In this document: positions 19,701 through 27,279 of the stretch, piece after piece
Position numbering within the stretch: position 1 is the stretch's first letter
Layout: each line of letters opens with the position of its first letter
The notes under the pieces: model-generated
What the model saw: only the letters and a program-made list of their open reading frames with translations
Told to the model about the DNA's origin: nothing
Databases searched by the model: none
Made by a program: the position numbers and the translations under genes
DNA from: Lewinellaceae bacterium
GTDB taxonomy: Bacteria; Bacteroidota; Bacteroidia; Chitinophagales; Saprospiraceae
DNA: 64,000 nucleotides
Direction: 5' to 3'
Assembly (NCBI GenBank): GCA_020636135.1
Contig: JACJYK010000003.1
Location: 124,001-188,000, forward strand

Positions 19701-19973
19701 TACCGGCACCGGATGCAGGAAGGAGTCATGGATTTTATCATACCTGACAATTCTGGAAATTTTCAGTTGAGTACCATTACCGTACAACCGGAGGACGAGG
19801 CAAGTGTCGGGCGAGCATTGAACCATGCCTATGAAAGGATCAAAGCGCATGCATTTTATCCAGGCTGCGGCAAGGAGGATTGTTACTGGTGCGCATTGGT
19901 CAATCATCATTTTGATGTACAGCATGTAGAATCGCTCCAATTGGAAAGAGAAGAAATTGAAGAACAAGATTAA
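16800..19973 (+). CDS. UvrD-family helicase fused to a PD-(D/E)XK nuclease with probable Fe-S cluster
   Basis: A 1057-residue superfamily 1A helicase with Walker A GPGTGKTQI near residue 50 and motif II VDEYQDTN. Motif III-like VGDDDQAIFRFQGA, motif V (MTAHGAKGLEF) and motif VI (RRLFYVAMTRAKKALF) follow. The C-terminal ~270 residues form a RecB-type nuclease: TSLNKFLRCPLTFYFEQ, then GMIDKIE and VVDYKTGKY supplying the catalytic D...DxK. Four cysteines (FLRCPL and C-x4-C-x2-C at the end) are placed as in the Fe-S nucleases AddB and Cas4. It probably acts in double-strand-break end processing or repair. ATG 16800 was chosen over GTG 16797; TACCTTTA (16789-16796) could be its -7 box. A protease gene follows after 3 bases. 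Confidence 0.88.
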   Translation: MSRDSQLLLDFASRARQDARFMDALDHLNAEQKEAVNAIEGPVLVVAGPGTGKTQILALRIGQILQLTDTDPHNILCLTYTEAGVFAMRQRLLQYIGPTAYQVQIHTFHSFGNHLIQQYRDIFGAYRDLQPASELELITIYRQLIDQLPKDHPLKRLRGDLYFDVPRLRHLFEYMKKENLDANAFVALLDDEIDRLLNDPDSIVTKGRRQGDIKKSVLEKIVKWEKTKYAARLLPKYDEALQANHRYDYGDMIQWVLKELQRNADLLASLQEQYLYVLVDEYQDTNGAQNAILETLCPPAFRPNLFVVGDDDQAIFRFQGASVQNILDFWDRYKPKVILLKANYRSAQLILDAAGSLIHSNLDRLVHHLHIEKNLKATGQNQKYSGAIHLTHFPNRVQEETGILHQIKRLHEEDHVPLAEIAVIYRNHKQVEDLISVMEQNLIPLSVKRKVNILQLTLIRNLRTILTFLQEEYDHPFSQDHLLFEMMHYSYFGIAPIDIARLAKYQKEQADLRKKQGLDEHDTLSWRALILDSELLRVAGVAEASPILRLGENLESWMRGVKELTLQNLFERILKDGGILQEILQSTEKIWLLQVLTSFFEFIKSEMVKQPTLDLEEFLEMLRKMDNHSIPLELIRVIHSEEGVQFMTAHGAKGLEFGYVFVIGCSNNIWERKKGGNLNQFSMPANLNANDNGSSVEDERRLFYVAMTRAKKALFLSYPLENESGTHLEKSQFLSELEASVSLPDDFEQVVTDQVASFYTRLLLPESRPFQLLDHDWIDHQIQGLKISSTSLNKFLRCPLTFYFEQILRVPTARTDRMGFGNAVHHALEKFHKNIQDNSTVEALIRYFREGMEIHQSHFTKRQFEEQLYYGEQILPAYYDARIASWRSLKEKPHVEFRIKDAVYAGVPISGMIDKIELHPHSIRVVDYKTGKYASNKLKPPADELDPGSEYWRQIVFYKLLLDQIPEYRHRMQEGVMDFIIPDNSGNFQLSTITVQPEDEASVGRALNHAYERIKAHAFYPGCGKEDCYWCALVNHHFDVQHVESLQLEREEIEEQD

Positions 19974-19976
19974 TAA

Positions 19977-22388
19977 ATGGAATTCATGAAAATCATATTT
20001 ACCAGTCTCTTACTCGCACTATTTGGCTATGTTCAGGCCGCTGTCACGCCGGGTTATTTCCCCTATGAATGGGATAATGCCAAAGGCAAGATGTATCTGT
20101 ACGTCGACAAGCTGGACCAGGAATTTTTATACGTCAATTCACTCCCCGCAGGCATAGGCTCCAATGATATCGGCCTGGACCGGGGACAGATCGGAGATGA
20201 AGGCGTGGTAAAGTTTACACGCTCAGGAAATAAGATTCTGCTCATTAAAATCAATTACGACTACCGGGCGGTCAGTGACGACATCCTGGAGCGGAAATCG
20301 GTAGAACAGGCTTTTGCCCAGTCGGTACTATGGGGATTTGATGTGGAAAAAGATACCACGCTGGGAGCGAGGATCGACCTGACCCCCTTCCTGTTGAGGG
20401 ATGCCCATGGTGTTGCCAACCGCCTGGCACAGACCAATCAGGGCAATTACTCCCTGGATAAAAGCCGTTGTGCCCTCTACCTGGAGCGCACTAAAAACTT
20501 TCCGAAAAACACGGAATTTGAAGCTACCATCACCTTCACCGGCACACCAAAAGGCGGATGGATCCGCTCCGTGACACCGGACCCTACTGCTGTAACGGTC
20601 CGCATGCACCATTCTTTCATCGAATTGCCTGGTCCGGGATATGAGCCACGGGAATTTGATCCGAGGAGCGGTTATTTCGGCACCTCTTATGCCGATTATG
20701 CTACCCCGATAGAATCACCACTGGTAAAGCGCTTCATTACCCGTCATCGACTACAAAAGAAAGATCCGAAAGCCGCTAAAAGCGAAGCGGTAGAACCGAT
20801 CGTCTATTACCTGGATCCCGGATGTCCTGAACCTATCCGCAGCGCGCTGCTGGAAGGAGCCCGCTGGTGGAATCAGGCGTTTGAAGCGGCCGGATACATC
20901 AATGCATTTCAGGTAAAAATGCTTCCTGATGATGCCGATCCGATGGATGTACGGTACAATCTCATCCAGTGGGTCCACCGGTCTACCCGGGGCTGGTCCT
21001 ACGGTGCAGGAATCAACGATCCGCGTACGGGCGAGATCATCAAAGGCCAGGTCTCGCTGGGATCCCTGCGGGTACGGCAGGACTTCCTGATCGCCCAGGC
21101 TTTGTTATCTCCTTACGGCAAGAGCGATGACAATGACGGACCATTGCTTGATGTGGCATTAGCCCGCCTGCGTCAGTTAGCCGCCCATGAGGTGGGGCAT
21201 ACCCTGGGACTGGCACATAATTTCGCCGCCAGCACCAACGATCGCTCTTCAGTCATGGACTATCCACATCCTCTCTATGAAGTGACTGCTGATGGCAATG
21301 TCACTGCGGCCAATGCCTACGATGATAAGATCGGAGCCTGGGATAAGCGTACCATTCTGTATGGATACCAGGATTTTCCTGCCGGCACCGATGAGCATGC
21401 CGCTTTACAAACCATCCTTCAGGAAAATGAAAAAATGGGATTACGCTACATTTCCGACCGCGATGCGCGGGCAGCGGAAGGTGCCAATCCCTATGGACAT
21501 CTGTGGGATAGCGGTTCCGACGCAGCCCAGGAATTAACCCGCCTGATCAAGGTACGGCAAACGGCGATGGATCACTTCGGATTAAATACCATCCGTACCG
21601 GCGCACCTTTGGGAACATTGGAAAACGCCCTGGTACCTCTGTATCTCCTGCCGCGCTACCAGATCGAGGCAACGAGCAAGGTTATCGGTGGCGTACAGTA
21701 TGCTTACGATGTCAAAGAAACCAATACCGCTCAGGTAAAGCCCGTATCTCCTGCAGATCAGAAAGCAGCAATGGAGAGCCTTTTTGCCACTCTGGAGCCT
21801 CAGTACCTGGTTATCCCGGAATCCATTCTGCAATATTTGCCGCCACAACCGCTGGGTTACAACCGCGACCGTGAATTATTCAAGATCTATACCAGCCAGA
21901 CCTTTGATCCATTGGGTGCTGCCGAGTCATCCGTACAGAATACCCTTGGATTTATGCTGGTTCCCGCGCGTCTCGCCCGGATCGTCGAACAACACGACCG
22001 CTTTCCAACCGCTCACATGTCCCTGTCGGATTACCTGATGGCCATTTCCAAACATGTAGGCTCCAATACCGGAAAAACGGCGATGGAAAAAGAAATAGGT
22101 CGACTTACAGAACAGCGCTTCTACTATACATTGATGGATGATATGAAACAATCCGGTGTATCCGCACAGGTGCGTGCCGAGGTACTCTTCTTCCTCAACA
22201 ACGCCGCGGATCATCTGAATTCCGGCGGACAAGAAGCTGCCGACCAGGCCCATCGTTTTGCTTTGGCTGCGGCCATTAAATCCTACCTGGATGATCCGGG
22301 TGAATTTACCGTGCCTGAAGCCAAAGAAATGCCGGATGGATCTCCCATCGGTATGGAATGTATGAGTGGTGATACTTTTGATCATTAA
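19977..22388 (+). CDS. Secreted zinc-dependent metalloprotease (DUF5117/DUF4953 type)
   Basis: An 803-residue protein with a signal peptide (KIIFTSLLLALFGYVQA). An N-terminal DUF5117-like region follows (FPYEWDNAKGKMYLYVDKL, LDRGQIGDEGVVKF). The catalytic region contains HEVGHTLGLAHNF (about residues 404-416), the extended metzincin zinc motif HExxHxxGxxH, and SSVMDYPHP as a likely Met-turn. Substrates are unknown. No T9SS sorting domain is seen at the C terminus. It starts three bases after the helicase-nuclease stop, so the two are probably cotranscribed, though no functional link is evident. MKIIF at 19986 is an alternative start. Confidence 0.83.
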   Translation: MEFMKIIFTSLLLALFGYVQAAVTPGYFPYEWDNAKGKMYLYVDKLDQEFLYVNSLPAGIGSNDIGLDRGQIGDEGVVKFTRSGNKILLIKINYDYRAVSDDILERKSVEQAFAQSVLWGFDVEKDTTLGARIDLTPFLLRDAHGVANRLAQTNQGNYSLDKSRCALYLERTKNFPKNTEFEATITFTGTPKGGWIRSVTPDPTAVTVRMHHSFIELPGPGYEPREFDPRSGYFGTSYADYATPIESPLVKRFITRHRLQKKDPKAAKSEAVEPIVYYLDPGCPEPIRSALLEGARWWNQAFEAAGYINAFQVKMLPDDADPMDVRYNLIQWVHRSTRGWSYGAGINDPRTGEIIKGQVSLGSLRVRQDFLIAQALLSPYGKSDDNDGPLLDVALARLRQLAAHEVGHTLGLAHNFAASTNDRSSVMDYPHPLYEVTADGNVTAANAYDDKIGAWDKRTILYGYQDFPAGTDEHAALQTILQENEKMGLRYISDRDARAAEGANPYGHLWDSGSDAAQELTRLIKVRQTAMDHFGLNTIRTGAPLGTLENALVPLYLLPRYQIEATSKVIGGVQYAYDVKETNTAQVKPVSPADQKAAMESLFATLEPQYLVIPESILQYLPPQPLGYNRDRELFKIYTSQTFDPLGAAESSVQNTLGFMLVPARLARIVEQHDRFPTAHMSLSDYLMAISKHVGSNTGKTAMEKEIGRLTEQRFYYTLMDDMKQSGVSAQVRAEVLFFLNNAADHLNSGGQEAADQAHRFALAAAIKSYLDDPGEFTVPEAKEMPDGSPIGMECMSGDTFDH

Positions 22389-22451
22389 GTTAAACAACCT
22401 GCATCAGCTCCTGGTCGGAGATCCGGTCTGCTGATATGATCGTAATTTTGA

Positions 22452-22859
22452 CTAAAGGATGAAGCGATCCCTGATGGCCTTGGATGGCATCGGACAGGTC
22501 GCATAGGTCCCAAACCAGCGGTACCGGTTGCGGGCTATCCAATCGTAGATGGTATCCCTCCACGGTCGGGGAATGATCCTGAATATCCACAACCATCGCC
22601 ATGGACGGGGCAGGATGGCAAGGATTTCCAGGACCGCGCTGCTCCGGTCATAGATCTTACCATCCTTCCAGAAGAGTACAGAATCCATCTTCGGACGCTG
22701 ACCGGTGGTTTGCTCCAGCAATTGGTGTGCAAAATTTGAGTCCAGGGCAGCGACACGGATATGTTCCTTCGGGTCATGTCTTAATACCCAGAGGATAGAC
22801 CTGTTACAAAGGACGCAAATACCATCGTACAAGAGATATGCTTTGGATTGAGGTTCCAT
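22452..22859 (-). CDS. DCC-family thiol-disulfide oxidoreductase (DUF393)
   Basis: A 135-residue protein of the YuxK/DCC family. The signature YDGICVLCN, with its C-x-x-C, lies near the N terminus (residues 11-19). It is followed by the family-typical LRHDPKEHIRVAALDS, SVLFWKDGKIYDRSSAVLEI and IYDWIARNRYRWFG stretches. The domain is thioredoxin-like and predicted to be redox-active; no substrate is known. It is convergent with the zinc protease (63 bases apart) and lies downstream of radA, 18 bases after its stop, so it may share the radA transcript. Confidence 0.88.
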   Translation of the reverse strand: MEPQSKAYLLYDGICVLCNRSILWVLRHDPKEHIRVAALDSNFAHQLLEQTTGQRPKMDSVLFWKDGKIYDRSSAVLEILAILPRPWRWLWIFRIIPRPWRDTIYDWIARNRYRWFGTYATCPMPSKAIRDRFIL

Positions 22860-22877
22860 ACCAGACTAAACACCGGT

Positions 22878-24245
22878 TCAGGGCTCGATGTTTGCCCGTC
22901 CGATCAAATCATACAATTCCTGTATGCGGCTGATGGGAAGCAGGCGGATTCCGGCAGGAACCTTAATGCCTTTGGTGTTGTAAGCAGAAAGCACAAAGGT
23001 GTGCATGCCCAGTCGCTGTGCCTCCTGGATACGTTGTTCGATGCGGTTTACTGCGCGTACTTCGCCAGTCAAGCCGACCTCAGCCGCAAAACACCAGTTC
23101 GAGGGTATGGCCATTTCCTCCAGTGAGGAGATCAGCGCTGCTGCCACCGCCAGATCCATTGCCGGATCCATCACTTTGAGTCCACCGGCCATGTTAAGAA
23201 AAACATCCTGCTGTCCGAAGTTAAAACCACATCTTTTTTCAAGTACGGCCAGGATCATGGATAGCCGGCGGAGGTCAAAACCTGTGGTCGAACGTTGCGG
23301 CGTTCCGTAAACGGCGGTACTTACCAGGGCCTGCGATTCGATCAGTAGAGGACGCATCCCCTCCATGGTAGCCCCGATGGCAGCGCCACTCATATGATCT
23401 TCCGATTGGGATAATAATAGCTCCGACGGGTTAGTCACCGTACGCAACCCTGCCGCGGTCATTTCATAGATGCCAAGTTCATCTGCAGATCCAAACCGGT
23501 TCTTCAGAGTCCTCACCATCCGGTAGGTATGATGCCTGTCGCCTTCAAACTGCAACACGACGTCTACCATGTGTTCCAACAATTTTGGACCGGCGATCGA
23601 TCCTTCCTTGGTAATATGACCGATGATAACTACAGGGATCTGTGATTGCTTGGCAAATTGCATCAATGCCGCTGTACACTCCCGGATCTGGGTGATGCTG
23701 CCGGGTGCTGCATCCAGCGCTTCCATTTGAATGGTCTGGATAGAGTCGATCACCAACACCTCCGGCTCCAGCCGCTTAGCTTGCTTGATGACTTTTTCCA
23801 GTCGTGTTTCGGCTAAAAACAGGGCGGTATCGGTTTGAGCACCAACGCGGGAGGCGCGTAATTTGATCTGTTGGAGGCTTTCCTCGCCTGAAACATAAAG
23901 CGTTGGCCGGGGATGTTGAAGGACCACCTGAAGCAGGAGGGTTGATTTACCGATACCCGGTTCTCCGCCGATCAGAATAAGCGATCCGGGGACAATACCA
24001 CCTCCCAGCACCCGGTTTAGCTCAGCATCCCGGGTGTCCAGACGGGTATAGGCGGAAGCTGGGATATCCGTTAAACTCGTGGGCTCTTCCTCCAGGGTTC
24101 CGGACTGGGTGCGAATACTGGATTTTACCACAACCTCTTCTTCCCGGTAAGTGTTCCATTCTCCACAGGATGGACATTTTCCTATCCATTTTGGAGATTC
24201 AGAACCACAATTTGTACAATAATATATTATCTTCGACCTTGCCAT
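22878..24245 (-). CDS. radA: DNA repair protein RadA (Sms)
   Basis: A RecA-like branch-migration helicase acting in recombination, 455 residues (normal). It has an N-terminal four-cysteine zinc finger (YYCTNCGSESPKWIGKCPSC), the Walker A motif GGEPGIGKST, and the RadA-specific KNRFG motif (TLKNRFGSADELG). A C-terminal Lon-protease-like domain follows (GGLKVMDPAMDLAVAAAL). The ATG at 24243-24245 directly precedes the conserved ARSKIIYYC start. It is the first gene of a two-gene minus-strand run with the DCC protein. Confidence 0.96.
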   Translation of the reverse strand: MARSKIIYYCTNCGSESPKWIGKCPSCGEWNTYREEEVVVKSSIRTQSGTLEEEPTSLTDIPASAYTRLDTRDAELNRVLGGGIVPGSLILIGGEPGIGKSTLLLQVVLQHPRPTLYVSGEESLQQIKLRASRVGAQTDTALFLAETRLEKVIKQAKRLEPEVLVIDSIQTIQMEALDAAPGSITQIRECTAALMQFAKQSQIPVVIIGHITKEGSIAGPKLLEHMVDVVLQFEGDRHHTYRMVRTLKNRFGSADELGIYEMTAAGLRTVTNPSELLLSQSEDHMSGAAIGATMEGMRPLLIESQALVSTAVYGTPQRSTTGFDLRRLSMILAVLEKRCGFNFGQQDVFLNMAGGLKVMDPAMDLAVAAALISSLEEMAIPSNWCFAAEVGLTGEVRAVNRIEQRIQEAQRLGMHTFVLSAYNTKGIKVPAGIRLLPISRIQELYDLIGRANIEP

Positions 24246-24640
24246 TAACCCTTATTACCAATCATCGCCCCAAAAGCTATAAATTTATTGTTTAGTGCAT
24301 GTTACTTTTTACACAGGGCACGTCTAAAGAGTGAAATTAAGAGATAAAGTTCTCTTAATTCTGCTTATTTAGGCATAAGTAGATTGTTTTCAATTGGTTT
24401 TTTGGGGTTATGCAGGGTGCTCCAGCGCAAGCTGGTAGTGCCCTGTTTTGTTTTAGGCCCTTATGTTTTTCAGGTTTGTATAGTGAAAAAAATGTAAATT
24501 GATTCACGATGCCCCTCCGTATTTGTCCCTTTTACGAGAAGTTGAATGTTTTTTAGCTCCAACTAAATTTTAGCACGGTTATTGCCGTTAAATAGGGATA
24601 GGATAAAAAAATTAACGGATAGACCTGATAATCAACGCGA
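24246..24640. other. 395-base intergenic region between radA and a hypothetical gene
   Basis: Holds the three hairpins described as a candidate small RNA (24335-24454). Downstream of these, a TTG at about 24500 with TATTTG at about 24519-24524 might be a degenerate promoter for the next gene. No coding region was seen in it. Confidence 0.5.
24335..24454 (+). ncRNA. Candidate structured small RNA ending in an intrinsic terminator
   Basis: Three successive hairpins are readable on the plus strand: a perfect 10-bp stem (AATTAAGAGA / TCTCTTAATT, 24335-24360); an outer 6-bp stem GCATAA / TTATGC (24373-24413) enclosing ATTG-TTTT-CAAT; and a 13-bp stem with one bulge and a GCAA tetraloop (24414-24444) followed by GTTTTGTTTT. 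The last is a textbook terminator, yet no plus-strand gene lies upstream. A short transcript starting near 24250-24335, or a leader of the 24641 gene, would explain it. No known RNA family was recognised. Confidence 0.45.
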
Positions 24641-25003
24641 TTGCCACAGTTTAAATGGACATATATTGATGACATGGGTCAGCGGTTCAACATCGGCTTG
24701 TTCCATGGTAACAAGACTGGTCATCTGATGGTCTATTGTAACCAAAAGATCGTTGTCATCGATTTTAACGTGCTCAGGACTAAAACTTACTCATTTTTCA
24801 TCGACGATGAGATGTGTAATCTCACGGTAGAACGCAAGAATAACCGATGGTACTACGGATTGGTCATAGATCACGAAGTTGATACCCCAAAGAACGCTCT
24901 GCGTAAAAAACTAAACCGGAAAAATGTCATCCAGGCGATTATTTTTCTGATTATCGTCATCCTCTCCATCTCAGCCATCACCTTGTTCTTCTCCTTTGTC
25001 TAG
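24641..25003 (+). CDS. Small membrane-anchored hypothetical protein
   Basis: A 120-residue protein. The soluble N-terminal part is rich in beta strands and aromatic residues (FKWTYIDDMGQRFNIGLFHG, IVVIDFNVL, YSFFIDDEMCNLTVERK). A basic stretch (RKKLNRKN) precedes one C-terminal transmembrane segment (AIIFLIIVILSISAITLFF). This makes it a probable tail-anchored protein with the main domain in the cytoplasm. The start is a TTG; the next in-frame ATG at 24674 would remove 11 residues that look part of the fold. I do not recognise a named domain. Confidence 0.6.
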   Translation: MPQFKWTYIDDMGQRFNIGLFHGNKTGHLMVYCNQKIVVIDFNVLRTKTYSFFIDDEMCNLTVERKNNRWYYGLVIDHEVDTPKNALRKKLNRKNVIQAIIFLIIVILSISAITLFFSFV

Positions 25004-25095
25004 CCACCCGTGTGCCTACTGATGTGGTGCCTGTATATCCAAATGGTTTTACCACACCGTAAATTCCCTTATTTTCGCGGCTAAATCATCATGCT

Positions 25096-25692
25096 TTGGA
25101 TCCTTTAGCGCTGCATATTGAAAGCCTGATCTTTGTTGCTGAACATCCCGTATCCCTGCAAGACCTGCAGGAAACCCTATCACAGGCCTTTGAACAGGAG
25201 ATTCCGGAGGAAGAAATCCTTAATGCCCTGGACCAGCTGGTGCTGCGTTACCGGGAAGGTGATTTTTCTTTTGAGATCGCGGAGGTTGCCGGCGGATACC
25301 AGTTTCTCACTAAAGGTTCCTACTTCAATACCGTGGGCACCTGGCTGCGCATCACCAACAAGCGCAAGCTGTCCAAGTCAGCGCTCGAGACTTTGGCGCT
25401 TATCGCTTACAAGCAGCCGGTGGCCAAAGGAGAAGTTGAACAGATCCGGGGTGTCAATTGCGATTATGCCATCCAGAAACTATTGGAGAAAGAACTTGTT
25501 GAGATAGTAGGTCGTGGTGATGGTCCGGGAAGACCGTTGCTTTACGCTACGGCTCCAAAGTTCCTGCACTACTTTGGCTTAAAGAATATGCAGGATTTGC
25601 CACAACCAAAAGATTTTAAACAAGCTGAATCCGAGATCGGAAGTATTCCGGATATTGAAGAAATGGTAGCATATGGAAATGAAGAAGAATGA
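25096..25692 (+). CDS. scpB: Segregation and condensation protein ScpB
   Basis: Winged-helix subunit of the SMC-ScpAB condensin complex that organises and segregates the chromosome. It is 198 residues. The conserved ScpB stretch is readable: ESLIFVAEHPVSL, GGYQFLTKGSY, then SKSALETLALIAYKQPVAKGEVEQIRGV and the GRGDGPGRPLLYATAPKFLHYFGL wing (positions about 95-170). The start is a TTG: the ATG at 25091 is in another frame and hits a stop after five codons. scpA is not adjacent. The following DUF2480 gene overlaps its 3' end by 20 bases. Confidence 0.93.
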   Translation: MDPLALHIESLIFVAEHPVSLQDLQETLSQAFEQEIPEEEILNALDQLVLRYREGDFSFEIAEVAGGYQFLTKGSYFNTVGTWLRITNKRKLSKSALETLALIAYKQPVAKGEVEQIRGVNCDYAIQKLLEKELVEIVGRGDGPGRPLLYATAPKFLHYFGLKNMQDLPQPKDFKQAESEIGSIPDIEEMVAYGNEEE

Positions 25693-26215
25693 TCCACTCG
25701 AACTTCCGGTCAACCGGGTAGCCGAAAGTGGATTGATGACCATCAACCTGGAACATTTCTACCCGGATGCCCCATTCTATAAATTTGACCTCAAGCCTTT
25801 CTTGTTCCGGGAGTTGATCCTGAAAGAAAAGGAATTCCGTGAGGCCATGAAACGGTTTGACTGGCAGGTGATGCAGGATCATATTCTGCTGGTTACCTGT
25901 TCTGCCGATGCCGTCATCCCCTTATGGGCATATATGCTGATTGCCTCTCATGCCCAACCCTATGCGAAGGATATTTTCCTCGGAGATCAGCCAGCCTACC
26001 TGGATGCCTATTATCACAAATGCATCGCCGCTCTTCCACTGGATGAATACCGCGATCAACGTATTGTCATCAAAGGATGCAGCGAAAAGCCGGTGCCTGC
26101 CGGTGCCTATGCCGCTCTTACCCATCATCTCCGTCCGGTTGCCCGCAGTATATTTTTCGGAGAACCTTGCTCCACGGTGCCTATCTATAAAGCAAACAAC
26201 ATACTGAAAGGTTAA
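25673..26215 (+). CDS. DUF2480 family protein
   Basis: A 180-residue protein of a Bacteroidota-specific family of unknown function. Recognisable stretches are GLMTINLEHFYPDAPFYKFDLKPFLF, FDWQVMQDHILLV, CSADAVIPLWAYMLIA and IVIKGCSEKPVPAGAY (partly quoted). It has no signal peptide or membrane segment, so it is probably cytosolic. The start overlaps the end of scpB by 20 bases (ATG 25673, or 25679 two codons later), so the two genes are likely translationally coupled. Confidence 0.8.
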   Translation: MEMKKNDPLELPVNRVAESGLMTINLEHFYPDAPFYKFDLKPFLFRELILKEKEFREAMKRFDWQVMQDHILLVTCSADAVIPLWAYMLIASHAQPYAKDIFLGDQPAYLDAYYHKCIAALPLDEYRDQRIVIKGCSEKPVPAGAYAALTHHLRPVARSIFFGEPCSTVPIYKANNILKG

Positions 26216-26272
26216 AGTTTTGGCTTGTCTTCGGTTATTTATTTACCTTAGGTGGCTAAAAATCAATTAGAT

Positions 26273-27211
26273 ATGCACCTGTTCAAGAACTTCGCTGTAT
26301 TTCTGGTGGCCGGATTTGTAGTGATGCTCTTCATTTCATATACCTCCCGTGAAGAAGAAACCCCTCAGCCTGCTGCTGCATCCCCAGCTCCATACGAGAA
26401 TGAAATCCTGCCTCAGGTCATCAAAAGTATTCCCCTGGACCAGGAATATACGTTTGCCGGAGAGACGGTGCCCCTGGATAATTTTGATGTTTATGAGCGT
26501 TTCGATCGCGAAATGCTGGTTAATTCCTACTGGCATTCCAGCACCGTACTGAACATCAAGGCTGCTAACCGGTATTTTCCCATTATGGAGCCGATCCTGG
26601 CGAAAGAAGGTGTGCCTGATGATTTCAAATACCTGGCCGTTATCGAGAGTAATTTACGCAATGAGACCTCACCGGCCGGCGCCCGCGGGATCTGGCAGTT
26701 CCTCAAGAGCATCGGAGCCTACTATCATCTTGAAATCAATGACGAAGTCGACGAGAGGCTCAATGTGGAGAAATCTACGGAAGCCGCCTGCAAATACCTG
26801 AAGGACAGCAAACAAAAATTCGGTTCCTGGACCCTCGCAGCTGCCGCTTACAACATGGGCGATACCCGGCTGAGGAAAGAACTGGACATGCAAAAAACCG
26901 ATAATTACTACGACCTTAATTTAAATGACGAGACCTCACGCTACGTATTTCGTATTCTGGCTGTGAAGGAAATATTGAAGGATCCCCAGGCATTCGGGTT
27001 TATCATCGAACCCCAGCAATTGTATAAACCTCTGGACAAATACAAGATCATCGAGGTAAAATCCGGCATTTCCGACTTAGGCACCTTTGCTGTTGACAAT
27101 GGCATAACCTACCGGATGCTGAAAGTGTACAATCCCTGGCTGCGTACCAGCAAGCTGACGAACAAAACGGGCAAAACGTACGAAATAAAAATACCGGACG
27201 CCGCCGACTGA
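26273..27211 (+). CDS. Lytic transglycosylase (SLT/MltD-like)
   Basis: A periplasmic or membrane-anchored peptidoglycan lyase of 312 residues. One N-terminal membrane segment (FAVFLVAGFVVMLFISY) is followed by a linker. The SLT domain comes next, with the catalytic glutamate in YLAVIESNLRNETSPAGARGIWQF (quoted in part) and the AAAYNMGD motif. A LysM-like C-terminal part (KYKIIEVKSGISDLGTFAVDNG ... VYNPWL) may bind glycan. A GTG at 26252 would add seven residues. A box resembling TAnnTTTG (TACCTTAG, 26245-26252) would place transcription start after that GTG, so ATG 26273 was preferred. Confidence 0.85.
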   Translation: MHLFKNFAVFLVAGFVVMLFISYTSREEETPQPAAASPAPYENEILPQVIKSIPLDQEYTFAGETVPLDNFDVYERFDREMLVNSYWHSSTVLNIKAANRYFPIMEPILAKEGVPDDFKYLAVIESNLRNETSPAGARGIWQFLKSIGAYYHLEINDEVDERLNVEKSTEAACKYLKDSKQKFGSWTLAAAAYNMGDTRLRKELDMQKTDNYYDLNLNDETSRYVFRILAVKEILKDPQAFGFIIEPQQLYKPLDKYKIIEVKSGISDLGTFAVDNGITYRMLKVYNPWLRTSKLTNKTGKTYEIKIPDAAD

Positions 27212-27279
27212 TGTACATCGATTTGATCGCTCTTTCCGTATCCCACAGAGGCATTTTTTTAACCCATAAATGCTTCACT

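Noticed and set aside
22390..22602. 70-residue minus-strand ORF overlapping the DCC gene
   Set aside because: It lies in another frame of a well-supported gene and shows no motif.
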